The translations under genes and the position numbers were made by a program. A stretch of 64,000 nt of DNA from positions 607,191 through 671,190 of the forward strand of contig NZ_KE384378.1 in the NCBI RefSeq assembly GCF_000425445.1, given 5' to 3'. Each line of letters opens with the position of its first letter. Positions within the stretch are counted from its first letter, which is position 1. Of this stretch, positions 21,046-29,123 are shown piece after piece. The notes below the pieces were generated by a model. The model did not search any database and was not told the origin of the DNA. It saw nothing but the letters and a program-made list of their open reading frames with translations. Origin of the DNA: Flavobacterium denitrificans DSM 15936. Its GTDB lineage: Bacteria; Bacteroidota; Bacteroidia; Flavobacteriales; Flavobacteriaceae.

Positions 21046-21894
21046 ATGAAGAACAACAAACTTTTAAGATCTTTAATCCTATTTCCTATTTTACTTTTGA
21101 GTGGATGCGTTAGCGAAGAGGATCTCAACCCAGACCTGAGAGATATTATTGCCGTTTGCGAAATATTAAATACAGCAAATGAATCGAAAGTTAGCGCCTT
21201 AAGTCTTGTGCTCAATGATGGGATAGGAATTCCTTTTTACAAATCGGAAGAATATGCTTTACAAAATGGAAGCGTTTCTCAGTTTAAATTAAGTGGTGAT
21301 GCGGTAACATATTCGTTTTATGTAAGGGAATGGGGATTTGGAACACCATATGAAAGCACTAGAAAAGAATATACCGGTACATTGAATGCAGATGCATTTA
21401 TTAAAGGCAAAACCAATAAAATTGATTTAATTCGTAATGGTTCTGACTGGAAACTTCTTGTAAATGGCAAAAATGAAGATAGAATTCCCGATAATAGCGG
21501 TGGAACTGGAGGAGGAACCGGAGGGGGCACTGGCGGTGGCACTGGTACAGGCAACACAAACATTGTAGTAAATCAATGTGTAGAAGGAAATTCAGGAGAA
21601 GGGAAAATTATTCAGGTAAAAGTCCCTTCAAACATAAAGAAAATGGTTATTGAAACTTCTGAAGATGGAGGTTGTTATTTAAACAGCGCCGATTTGTTTG
21701 TTAGAAAAGGAAGCAAGCCTTCTATCATTTCTAATTACCCTTACAAATGGACCGCAGATCAAGCAAGCATATTATCAAACAGAGCAAATGAAAATATCAC
21801 CATTTTAAATCCATCATCTGGCGATTATTACATTATGCTGTATGGCTTTAATAATTACTTTTCGTCCAATCTTAAAGTGACGCTTTACAAGTAA
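21046..21894 (+). CDS. Lipoprotein with glycine-rich linker and PPC-like C-terminal domain
   Basis: The signal peptide ends in a lipobox with C21 (LLLSGC). Residues 25-145 are an unrecognised domain. A linker of GGGT units follows at about residues 150-168, then about 110 residues that look like a bacterial pre-peptidase C-terminal (PPC) beta-sandwich: IIQVKVPSNIKKMVIETS, SADLFVRKGSKPS and SGDYYIMLYGFNNY. PPC domains usually bind or present secreted enzymes; here no enzyme domain is attached, so the function is unknown. A 15-bp-stem terminator follows, so the gene stands alone. Confidence 0.75.
   Translation: MKNNKLLRSLILFPILLLSGCVSEEDLNPDLRDIIAVCEILNTANESKVSALSLVLNDGIGIPFYKSEEYALQNGSVSQFKLSGDAVTYSFYVREWGFGTPYESTRKEYTGTLNADAFIKGKTNKIDLIRNGSDWKLLVNGKNEDRIPDNSGGTGGGTGGGTGGGTGTGNTNIVVNQCVEGNSGEGKIIQVKVPSNIKKMVIETSEDGGCYLNSADLFVRKGSKPSIISNYPYKWTADQASILSNRANENITILNPSSGDYYIMLYGFNNYFSSNLKVTLYK
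21498..21550 (+). repeat. G-rich minisatellite coding a Gly-Thr linker
   Basis: Degenerate 12-base units of the type GGAGGAACC/GGGGGCACT encode TGGG repeats in the lipoprotein linker. Unit number could vary between strains by slippage. Confidence 0.7.
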
Positions 21895-21923
21895 AAGCAC
21901 GACTAACTTCCATTATTTGGTTT

Positions 21924-21962
21924 AAAATCACAAAATAGTTTTAGGGCTATTTTGTGATTTTA
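21924..21962 (+). terminator. Terminator after the PPC-like lipoprotein
   Basis: Perfect 15-bp stem AAAATCACAAAATAG / CTATTTTGTGATTTT, 8-nt loop, T-rich 3' side. Confidence 0.8.
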
Positions 21963-22065
21963 CTATTTTCGTTTAAACCAATCCTTAAAATAGAATAAGA
22001 CTAATTTAATGATATCTTAAGGCCTTTTAAAAAGCTTCATTTACTGAGATAAATATCTTTGTCTC

Positions 22066-24471
22066 ATGAAAAAAATGATGCACAAAATATACCTCCCATC
22101 TCTATTATTCCTTATAAGCCAATTTTCATTTGCGCAAAAAACGACAGCCATAAAAGGAAATATCACTGACGGAAAACTTCCTGTCGAATTTGTTGATGTG
22201 GTTTTAAAAAAAGCCAGCGATTCAACCAAAATAGCCAATTATGCCGTAACCGATGTTCTGGGCAATTTTGCTTTGGAGAATGTTCCTTCTGGAGATTATC
22301 AGCTTCAATTTAAATTAATAGGTTTTAAAACGATTTCTCAAAAGATAAAAGTTGCTGAAAGTCCAGTTTCCATCGGAACAATCAAATTACAAAACGATGC
22401 TAATTTGCTGAATGACGTAGTTGTAAAATCACAGAAAAAACAAATTCAGAAAACCAATGAAGGTTTTATTTTTAACGCTGTTTCGAATATTTCGCAATCC
22501 GGCGGAACGGCGACTGATATGCTAAAAAGTATTCCGACAGTTGCTGTAGATGCTGAAGGAGGCATCACCTTACGCGGAAAATCGCCTATGATTTTGATCA
22601 ACGGAAAAAATTCTACTATTACTAATATGGATCAGATTGCGGCGAGCAGTATTGAAAGCATTGAAGTAATCAGCAATCCGACGGCGAAATATGATGCAAA
22701 TGCCGAAAGTGGCATCATCAACATCAAACTAAAAAAGAACAATCAAAGCGGTTTAAATGGAGCTGTCGTTCTGGGCACAGGTTTTGGTGCGAAAGGAAGA
22801 ATAAACAGTTCGGTACTTTTAAATAATAAAACAGCCAAATGGAACATTGGTTTGGGTTACGACAATCGTTTTGCTGGCAGAACCAAAGAAGTAGACACTG
22901 AAAGAACGAATTATTTTGTTGATGATGAGCATTACATCAAGCAGCACAGAAATGACGAACGTAAAGAAGGTTTGCAAAATCTAAAATTTAATGTTGATTA
23001 TACGCCAAACGAAAGAAACGGTTTTTCATTTGAAGCGATTGGAAATACGGAAAGTCAAGATAACGACGAAACATTGTATACTCAAATCAACACCAGTACC
23101 AATGATTTTTTCTCTAAAAGCAAAAGACATTCTTTAGAATTAGAGCGCTCAAAAGTAGCCGAGTTTGCTTTTAATTATGACCGAAAATTCGATGATAGCC
23201 GAAAATCGTTAAATGCCAGCATTACTTCTTCATTTAATCATGATCGCGAAAATACGGATATTGATACTTATAATTACGATCAATACAATCATCAAATTGC
23301 TGCTGTTTTATACGAGCGCACCCACAATTATGAACATGAAAATATCACAAACGCTATTTTAAATTATGCTGTACCGCTATCAACAAAAACAATGCTTGAA
23401 ACGGGCTACAAAGGAACTTACCGATTTTTTAATTCGGAATTTCAAACGGCAACTTTAATCAATGGCGATTATGTGGTAAATCCGATTGCAAGCAATACTT
23501 TTGATTATAACGAACAAATAAACGCTTTTTACGGCATGCTGAATTCTTCTATTGGCAATATCGAAAATCCAAAATGGAAATACAATTTGGGATTGCGTGC
23601 AGAACAAGTTTCAAATAACGGCGAAACAGAAAAAAAGACGGATCATTTTTCGAACAATTATACCAAATTCTTTCCTTCGGCTTCGTTACAATTGAATTTA
23701 GCTTCAGATGAATCGGTAAAAATTGGCTACAGCAAACGTATCAACCGACCGGATTTAGACGAATTGAATCCGTTTGTGGATATTACAGATGCTTTGAATC
23801 CTCACAGTGGAAATCCATATTTACAGCCTGAAATTATTCACATTGCCGAACTGGGTTATAATCACGATTGGGACAACTATTCGTTTTCTACAAATGCTTT
23901 TTATAGAAATGCGACAAACACCATCAGACAATATGCCGAACTTCAAGATAATGGCGTCGTTTTATTAATGCCGAAAAATATCGGAAGCATGATTACATAT
24001 GGCTTAGAAACTATTTTCACGCTGAAACCAGTAAGTTTTTATGACGCAAATATCAGTTTGACTGCTTTTCAACAAAATATAAACGCGTCAAATTTGGGCG
24101 AAGATATTGTTAGCAATGCTTTCAGCTGGTACGGAAAAATGATCAATAATTTTATTCCGTGGAAAGGCGGAAAATTGCAAATTATTGGTAATTATAATTC
24201 GGCTGTGGCAACGCCTCAAGGAAAACGAATTCCGGTTTACAATGTCGATATGGGATTTCAGCAAAAAATCGGAAAAGGAAATGCTCGTTTAGGGTTAACT
24301 GTAACCGATATGTTCAACACACTTGAAAGTGGCTACAAAAACAACACAGCGCTTTTTTCTAATCACAGAACCAACAAATCAGACACTCGTGCACTGATGG
24401 TTACTTTTGCCTACACTTTTAAATCTGATTTCAAAGAAAAACTATTAGAAAATCAGTTTTCAACTGAATAA
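22066..24471 (+). CDS. TonB-dependent receptor-like outer-membrane beta-barrel protein
   Basis: A signal peptide (cleavage near SQFSFAQ) is followed by a carboxypeptidase-regulatory-like domain (about residues 27-110), a plug domain with TDMLKSIPTVAVDAEGGITLRG, and a long beta-barrel of the outer-membrane beta-barrel family that ends in the aromatic MVTFAYTFKSDFKEK region. At 801 residues it is the usual size of this group. The ligand is unknown and no SusD-like partner is adjacent. A -7 box TATCTTTG at 22054-22061 is so close to the ATG at 22066 that translation may start at the in-frame ATG at 22075 or 22078. Confidence 0.88.
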   Translation: MKKMMHKIYLPSLLFLISQFSFAQKTTAIKGNITDGKLPVEFVDVVLKKASDSTKIANYAVTDVLGNFALENVPSGDYQLQFKLIGFKTISQKIKVAESPVSIGTIKLQNDANLLNDVVVKSQKKQIQKTNEGFIFNAVSNISQSGGTATDMLKSIPTVAVDAEGGITLRGKSPMILINGKNSTITNMDQIAASSIESIEVISNPTAKYDANAESGIINIKLKKNNQSGLNGAVVLGTGFGAKGRINSSVLLNNKTAKWNIGLGYDNRFAGRTKEVDTERTNYFVDDEHYIKQHRNDERKEGLQNLKFNVDYTPNERNGFSFEAIGNTESQDNDETLYTQINTSTNDFFSKSKRHSLELERSKVAEFAFNYDRKFDDSRKSLNASITSSFNHDRENTDIDTYNYDQYNHQIAAVLYERTHNYEHENITNAILNYAVPLSTKTMLETGYKGTYRFFNSEFQTATLINGDYVVNPIASNTFDYNEQINAFYGMLNSSIGNIENPKWKYNLGLRAEQVSNNGETEKKTDHFSNNYTKFFPSASLQLNLASDESVKIGYSKRINRPDLDELNPFVDITDALNPHSGNPYLQPEIIHIAELGYNHDWDNYSFSTNAFYRNATNTIRQYAELQDNGVVLLMPKNIGSMITYGLETIFTLKPVSFYDANISLTAFQQNINASNLGEDIVSNAFSWYGKMINNFIPWKGGKLQIIGNYNSAVATPQGKRIPVYNVDMGFQQKIGKGNARLGLTVTDMFNTLESGYKNNTALFSNHRTNKSDTRALMVTFAYTFKSDFKEKLLENQFSTE

Positions 24472-24611
24472 TCATACAGAAAATAAAAATCTGAAAAAAA
24501 CTCATTCTTGTAATTGGGATTGCTTTTTTCTATGGAAATTTAAAGTATATTCGCCTTGAGAATCTGTAATTAATTTTCTCCAGACGCCAAAAACACTTAA
24601 ACCTACATAGA

Positions 24612-25040
24612 ATGAAATCTGTACACGTATTGCTTATTGCTCTATTTTTTGTTGCGAAATCTTATTCGCAAGTTGAAGTAAACACAATCACTCACAATTC
24701 TAAAGAACGTTATATTACAACTACAATCGGTTTTCCTGTTTCTGGAACCTATGCGCCAATTGGCCAAAAAGAACCAATTTCGCAATTAAATCCAGATGGA
24801 ACAGGATTTATTCAAGGAATTGATTTAAGCAAAAAGAAAATCAACTGGGGAATTGAATGTACAGAAGAGGGAATTCCAGTTTTCAAAGAAGGTTTCAATA
24901 GCAAATCGTACACTTTTTGGTACAGACCCAATGATAGCAACGAATGGATTTATTCTCAATTTTCGATTCATTTTACCAAGAAAAAAATGTTTCTGATGGG
25001 AGAAAGAGTCAAAGTATATGAAGATTATAATGTACAATAA
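24612..25040 (+). CDS. Small secreted protein of unknown function
   Basis: A 142-residue protein with a clear signal peptide (MKSVHVLLIALFFVAKSYSQ). The mature part is beta-rich with no cysteine pair, repeat or catalytic motif recognised; it contains DGTGFIQGIDLSKKKINWG. It follows the outer-membrane receptor by 140 bp on the same strand and could be co-expressed, but no link is evident. Function unknown. Confidence 0.7.
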   Translation: MKSVHVLLIALFFVAKSYSQVEVNTITHNSKERYITTTIGFPVSGTYAPIGQKEPISQLNPDGTGFIQGIDLSKKKINWGIECTEEGIPVFKEGFNSKSYTFWYRPNDSNEWIYSQFSIHFTKKKMFLMGERVKVYEDYNVQ

Positions 25041-25219
25041 TCTGAAAAAAACGGCATTTTAAATTAGACAATTTTTAGTTTTTTCGAAAATTTACTACAA
25101 AAAAGAAAACGTTTTCGTTGATTTTTAAGAGTCCCTATAAATTTTCCCATAAAATTCCACAAAATTAAAAATTATACCTATTTTTTATTTAATTTGCGAT
25201 AAAATTCAACATAATAAAC

Positions 25220-26998
25220 ATGGTTTCAATCACGCGCCTTTTTGATTTTCCCTATTATCAACAAGAAACTTACAACCTTCCGGTTGCCTTAGCAACGAAA
25301 AAAAACGGAGTCTGGGAAAAAACATCTAGCCAGGAATATATTGCAAAAGCAAATGCAGTTTCAAGAGCATTATTGCGCATGGGCATCCAGAAAGATGACA
25401 AAATTGCCTTGATTACCTCAAACAACCGCACAGAGTGGAATATTATGGATATTGGTATTCTGCAGACTGGTGCGCAGACTGTGCCCATTTACCCAACCAT
25501 TTCTGAAGAAGATTACGAATATATATTGAATCACAGCGGCAGTATGTACTGCTTTGTTTCTGATGAAGAAGTACTTCATAAAGTAAACCTTATCAAAGCT
25601 AATGTACCGACTTTAAAAGAGGTTTATTCTTTTAATGAAATTGCAGGCTGCAAACACTGGACTGATTTGCTTTTAGCAGGCGAAGACGAAAGCAATCAAA
25701 GCGAAGTTGAAGCTAGAAAAGACAGCATTCAAACTGATGATTTAGCGACTATTATTTATACTTCTGGGACAACTGGAAAACCAAAAGGCGTTATGCTTTC
25801 GCACAAAAACATTGTGTCAAATGTATTAGACAGCGCGCCTAGAATTCCGTTTGATCCGGGAAAAAGCACGGCGTTGAGCTTCTTGCCTATCTGCCATATT
25901 TTTGAAAGAATGATTTTGTACATCTATCAATATTATGGTGTTTCGGTTTATTTTGGAGAATCGATTGACAAAATCAGTGACAACTTAAAAGAAGTACGTC
26001 CGACTGTAATTACAGCTGTGCCAAGGCTTTTAGAGAAAGTTTACGATAAAATTTACGCAAAAGGAACTGAATTAACAGGCATCAAGAAAAAACTGTTTTT
26101 CTGGGCTATTGATTTAGGTTTAAGATACGAACCATACGGCGCAAATGGTGCTTGGTATGAATTTCAATTGAAAATTGCCCGCAAACTTATTTTCAGCAAA
26201 TGGAAAGAAGGCTTGGGAGGAAATTTAGATTTGATGGTTTCTGGAAGTGCCGCTTTACAACCACGTTTGACTAGAGTTTTTGCCGCTGCAGAAATTCCGG
26301 TTATGGAAGGTTACGGTTTATCTGAAACTTCTCCTGTAATTGCGGTGAACGACCAAAGAAACAGAGGTTTCAAAATTGGAACTGTTGGAAAAGTAATTCG
26401 CAACGTTGAAGTTAAAATTGCCGAAGACGGCGAAATTCTTTGCAAAGGTCCAAACGTAATGTTAGGCTATTACAAAGATCCAGAAAAAACGGCCGAAGCT
26501 TTACAAGACGGATATTTCCACACAGGTGATATTGGAGAAATTGACAGCGAAGGTTTCTTGAAAATCACTGACCGTAAAAAAGAAATGTTCAAAACTTCTG
26601 GTGGTAAATATATTGCACCACAAATCATTGAAAACGCCATGAAACAATCTCGTTTTATTGAGCAGATTATGGTAATTGGTGATGGCGAAAAAATGCCGGG
26701 TGCTTTTATTCAGCCGAATTTTGAATTCGTAAAAGAATGGGCAAAAATCCACAAAATAACTTTAGGTAGTTCTAATGCGGAAATTGCTTCAAATCCAGAA
26801 GTAATTAAACGTATTGACGAAGAAGTCGAAAGCATCAATGAGAAATTTGGAAACTGGGAAAAAGTAAAACGTTTTGAATTGACTCCAGATGTTTGGTCGA
26901 TTGACGGCGGACAACTTACTCCTACTCTAAAATTAAAACGTAAAATCATTAAAGAAATCTACAAAGATCTTTACGCTAAAATCTATGGTCATAATTAA
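25220..26998 (+). CDS. Long-chain fatty-acid--CoA ligase (AMP-forming)
   Basis: Activates fatty acids with ATP to acyl-CoA via an acyl-adenylate, feeding beta-oxidation or lipid synthesis. The 592-residue protein has the AMP-binding P-loop TIIYTSGTTGKPKGVMLSHK, the A5-like motif MEGYGLSETSPV, the motif GYFHTGDIGEIDSEGFLKITDRKKE and the C-terminal lysine region (PTLKLKRKIIKEIY). It matches the eukaryote-like FAA/FadD15 subgroup common in Bacteroidetes. It is separate from the fad locus at 39-46 kb but likely supplies its substrates. Confidence 0.95.
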   Translation: MVSITRLFDFPYYQQETYNLPVALATKKNGVWEKTSSQEYIAKANAVSRALLRMGIQKDDKIALITSNNRTEWNIMDIGILQTGAQTVPIYPTISEEDYEYILNHSGSMYCFVSDEEVLHKVNLIKANVPTLKEVYSFNEIAGCKHWTDLLLAGEDESNQSEVEARKDSIQTDDLATIIYTSGTTGKPKGVMLSHKNIVSNVLDSAPRIPFDPGKSTALSFLPICHIFERMILYIYQYYGVSVYFGESIDKISDNLKEVRPTVITAVPRLLEKVYDKIYAKGTELTGIKKKLFFWAIDLGLRYEPYGANGAWYEFQLKIARKLIFSKWKEGLGGNLDLMVSGSAALQPRLTRVFAAAEIPVMEGYGLSETSPVIAVNDQRNRGFKIGTVGKVIRNVEVKIAEDGEILCKGPNVMLGYYKDPEKTAEALQDGYFHTGDIGEIDSEGFLKITDRKKEMFKTSGGKYIAPQIIENAMKQSRFIEQIMVIGDGEKMPGAFIQPNFEFVKEWAKIHKITLGSSNAEIASNPEVIKRIDEEVESINEKFGNWEKVKRFELTPDVWSIDGGQLTPTLKLKRKIIKEIYKDLYAKIYGHN

Positions 26999-27022
26999 AA
27001 TTCCAAAATAATTAACCAAAGG

Positions 27023-27056
27023 AAAAGGCTGTCTAAAATTTTAGACAGCCTTTTTT
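27023..27056 (+). terminator. Terminator after the acyl-CoA ligase
   Basis: Stem AAAAGGCTGTCTAAAA / TTTTAGACAGCCTTTT, followed by T residues. Confidence 0.9.
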
Positions 27057-27087
27057 AATTGTGCAAACACCTATAAAAAATCTTTGC

Positions 27088-27215
27088 GATGTTTTAGTTT
27101 CACACAGATTTAGCAGATTTGAGCAGATTTTATAAACAATCTTTGTTATTCCTTATATCCCGATAGCTATCGGGAGTGGCTAAAAAACTTTGTGCCTTAG
27201 CACTTTTGTGGCAAA
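27088..27215. repeat. Composite word-repeat block
   Basis: Contains the units cacacagatttagcagattt, CCCGATAGCTATCGGG (a 16-bp palindrome near 27157-27173), ctaaaaaactttgtgcc and ttagcacttttgtggc. The same units recur at 14.97, 16.6, 35.0 and 37.8 kb. Confidence 0.6.
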
Positions 27216-27219
27216 AGGC

Positions 27220-27705
27220 CTAGAAAAACAAGCTTTTAAAAGCTAGAAAGAAACTTCTTTTCTTAGACTTTTTTTCAAACTTTTCCTTTTCAAAAACTGC
27301 TTTCATTTTCTCCAATCGCTTGATTGGTTTTGCTTCCTGAGTTTTAGAATTTTCGTAAAACTTTTTGAATGGACGCAATTCAAAATCAACCAAAATTGCA
27401 GCCATATTGATAGCGTCAATGTTTGACGGATCTGTTTCACCTTTAAAGAACGTTTCGATAGGTCTGAACTTATCTTTCTTCTCCTTAAACTTATTCTTTT
27501 TCGTATGATCGAAATCTAAGCCCAAAAGATTGCTGAAGACATTCAAATCCTCTTTTGTTGGATTATTTTCGAAAATCAACCAGCACAAATCACGAAGTTT
27601 TCCACGAGAAGGTTGGTGCAAATAATCAAAGTATTTCCCTTCTTTTTCGATTTCGTATTTTTTTCTAATTGCGTTTTTATATTGTTGTAATGTATTGTTT
27701 TGCAT
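27220..27705 (-). CDS. Conserved hypothetical protein next to the microgenes
   Basis: A 161-residue, lysine-rich, mostly helical protein without signal peptide. It begins MQNNTLQQYKNAIRKKYEIE and has the central stretch PSRGKLRDLCWLIFENNPTKED, which looks like a folded domain of about 110 residues. The basic tail ends abruptly in FFLAFKSLFF, right at a word-repeat block, so a truncated C-terminus is possible. I do not recognise the family. It is the last gene downstream of the microgene cluster on the same strand. Confidence 0.7.
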   Translation of the reverse strand: MQNNTLQQYKNAIRKKYEIEKEGKYFDYLHQPSRGKLRDLCWLIFENNPTKEDLNVFSNLLGLDFDHTKKNKFKEKKDKFRPIETFFKGETDPSNIDAINMAAILVDFELRPFKKFYENSKTQEAKPIKRLEKMKAVFEKEKFEKKSKKRSFFLAFKSLFF

Positions 27706-27813
27706 GGTATTTTGATTTTGTAATTCTTGGGAATCTCAGGAAATCGAAAGTTTTTCTAAGAAATCCACTATCACAAAAGTTCAAAGCACCATTGCTTTAC
27801 CAGAGAAATATCT

Positions 27814-27972
27814 CTAAATGATATATATAATTTTCTTAAAATTCACCTTTCCATTCCATAGGTTAATAAGCTCTAAATCCATTTTTCCGCTCGAGGCAAA
27901 TGGAGGCTCATTAAATTCCACTTTATCTGTTTGACTGCTATTGTCTGACCTAAGTCCTATTTTTTGATTCAT
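27814..27972 (-). CDS. Microgene 3: 52-aa peptide with FASSG motif
   Basis: A short frame from ATG 27972 to TAG 27814. It has a polar N-terminal half (MNQKIGLRSDNSSQTDK), then EFNEPPFASSGKMDLELINL and a hydrophobic/basic end (GKVNFKKIIYII). The A-S-S-G step resembles the VSSG and ASTSG steps of the two neighbouring microgenes, but the match is only four residues. No consensus promoter was found directly upstream; instead a tract of eight-base repeats lies there. Unknown function; it could be an accidental frame. Confidence 0.4.
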   Translation of the reverse strand: MNQKIGLRSDNSSQTDKVEFNEPPFASSGKMDLELINLWNGKVNFKKIIYII

Positions 27973-28042
27973 CCTTATTTTTTTTAGTTTCTGAGGGACT
28001 AAGATGCTGAGATACTAAGCTTTTTCTTTTAGCACTCTGAAC

Positions 28043-28098
28043 CTTTGTCACTTTGTTTCTTTGTTTCTTTGTTCCTTTGTTCCTTTGTTCCTTTGTCG
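28043..28098. repeat. Seven-unit octanucleotide tandem tract
   Basis: Seven units of CTTTGTTY (with variants CTTTGTCA and CTTTGTCG at the ends) lie 71 bases upstream of microgene 3. Tracts of this type can change length by slippage. It grades into ordinary word repeats on both sides. Confidence 0.75.
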
Positions 28099-28190
28099 TT
28101 TGCCACTAAGGCACTAAGACACTAAGTTTTCTTTTTATCTTTTCTTAAAAATCTTCGCGACTTTGTGTCTTTGCGGCTAAACGACCGGCA

Positions 28191-28218
28191 CAAAAAAAGC
28201 ACCCGATTAAAGGTGCTT
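28191..28218 (-). terminator. Terminator of microgene 1
   Basis: On the minus strand AAGCACC / GGTGCTT-type 7-bp stem with an 8-nt loop followed by T7, 25 bases after the microgene 1 stop. Confidence 0.85.
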
Positions 28219-28242
28219 CATAACAAATACGATATTTCTATC

Positions 28243-28338
28243 CTATTGCCTATATTGATGCACCGACATGTAAAAGCATTCACGACCCGAAGTCGAGGCT
28301 ACTAATGCTGCGTTGTGTATGTATAATTTAAAACTCAT
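28243..28338 (-). CDS. Microgene 1: 31-aa peptide (or small structured RNA)
   Basis: A short frame (ATG 28338, TAG 28243) with N-terminus MSFKLYIHNAALVASTSG and then a core RECFYMSVHQYRQ. It lies in a complete transcription unit: promoter at 28399-28430, a leader of about 55 bases and a terminator at 28191-28218. The leader contains a small hairpin TGAAAC-atagc-GTTTCA. The coding part can also fold: GCATT/AATGC encloses a CGAC-TTCGG-GTCG hairpin, so a non-coding RNA is an alternative. No family recognised. Confidence 0.55.
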   Translation of the reverse strand: MSFKLYIHNAALVASTSGRECFYMSVHQYRQ

Positions 28339-28398
28339 TTTGTTTATTTTTTATAATTGTTGTTGTTTTATGAAACGCTATGTTTCAATTTTGTTGGG

Positions 28399-28430
28399 CA
28401 AAGATATGATGAAAAAAATCATATTTCCAA
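28399..28430 (-). promoter_or_regulatory. Promoter of microgene 1
   Basis: On the minus strand TTG (28428-28430), 21 bases, then TATCTTTG (28399-28406): a full Bacteroidetes promoter with the same spacing as the microgene 2 promoter. Confidence 0.8.
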
Positions 28431-28712
28431 ATCTTTTTTAAGAATAATTTTCTGACTATCAATTAGTTATATCTAAAATTTAGACAAAGAAATTCCTGTC
28501 CGCAAACTGGTGCAGATCTCATTTTTGTATCAAATGACTGTTACTCATCAGATTACTTTCCAAGACTATATCTTCCTATTTTTATTAATCATTAAACATT
28601 TGGTTAATTATTTTTTTAAGTTTTTTTAGTTCTGGTTTGGTTTTCTATCATTTTAAACGTCTTTCTTGTCATGTTGAGCGAAGTCGAAACACTCGCAAAA
28701 ACTATTTTAAAC

Positions 28713-28744
28713 AAAAAAAGCGTCCTAAAATGAGGACGCTTTTC
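28713..28744 (-). terminator. Terminator of microgene 2
   Basis: Perfect 8-bp stem AGCGTCCT / AGGACGCT, 6-nt loop, and a T7 run on the minus strand, about 22 bases after the microgene 2 stop. Confidence 0.9.
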
Positions 28745-28765
28745 TGTTTTATGATGAGTTTGACT

Positions 28766-28870
28766 CTAAATTTTACATTTCAATTTCACAAAAACACACA
28801 CGCATCCTGAGCTTACAGCTGGAGAATCTCCGGCTAAAGTTTCAAAATTTTGGTTTGCTGAAAGTATCAT
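28766..28870 (-). CDS. Microgene 2: 34-aa cysteine-containing peptide
   Basis: ATG 28870 to TAG 28766. The N-terminal half (MILSANQNFETLAGDSPAV) is leader-like and acidic. The C-terminal half (SSGCVCVFVKLKCKI) is basic and hydrophobic with three cysteines, a layout seen in ribosomally made precursor peptides. It has its own TTG-N21-TACATTTG promoter, a leader of about 24 bases and a strong terminator, so it is very likely transcribed. No modification enzyme, protease or exporter gene lies nearby, so a RiPP role is speculation; toxin or signalling peptide are alternatives. Confidence 0.6.
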   Translation of the reverse strand: MILSANQNFETLAGDSPAVSSGCVCVFVKLKCKI

Positions 28871-28900
28871 TGTGTTTTTTTATGTTTTTAATTACAGATA

Positions 28901-28932
28901 CAAATGTAGTATATTTTGTAGAAATTTAACAA
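28901..28932 (-). promoter_or_regulatory. Promoter of microgene 2
   Basis: On the minus strand TTG (28930-28932), 21 bases, then TACATTTG (28901-28908), 31 bases before the ATG. Confidence 0.82.
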
Positions 28933-29123
28933 ATATTGGTAAAAATAATATTTTTGCAACAAATTCTACAAATTGATATTTGCAGGGTTTATTGATGTAA
29001 TTATTCTCTGATTCTCATATTAAAGCTTGAATTAGTTTTCATCATGTGCGCGAGCGGGACGCTCTCGCCAGCAGGAGGATTATTGAATTTCATAAAAGAA
29101 CACTTCGTAGAACTGGTTTTGAG

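Noticed and set aside
28043-28098. Possible CRISPR-like direct repeats
   Set aside because: Units are contiguous eight-base repeats with no spacers, and no cas gene is present.
28463-28522. 19-codon frame on the minus strand (SAPVCGQEFLCLNF) between microgenes 1 and 2
   Set aside because: It resembles the cysteine-containing ends of the microgenes, but it lacks a promoter and terminator and is very short; at best a decayed copy.
29001-29093. 30-codon frame on the minus strand upstream of microgene 2
   Set aside because: It lies over a hairpin of repeat type (GCGAGAGCGTCCCGCTCGC) and has no promoter; probably chance.
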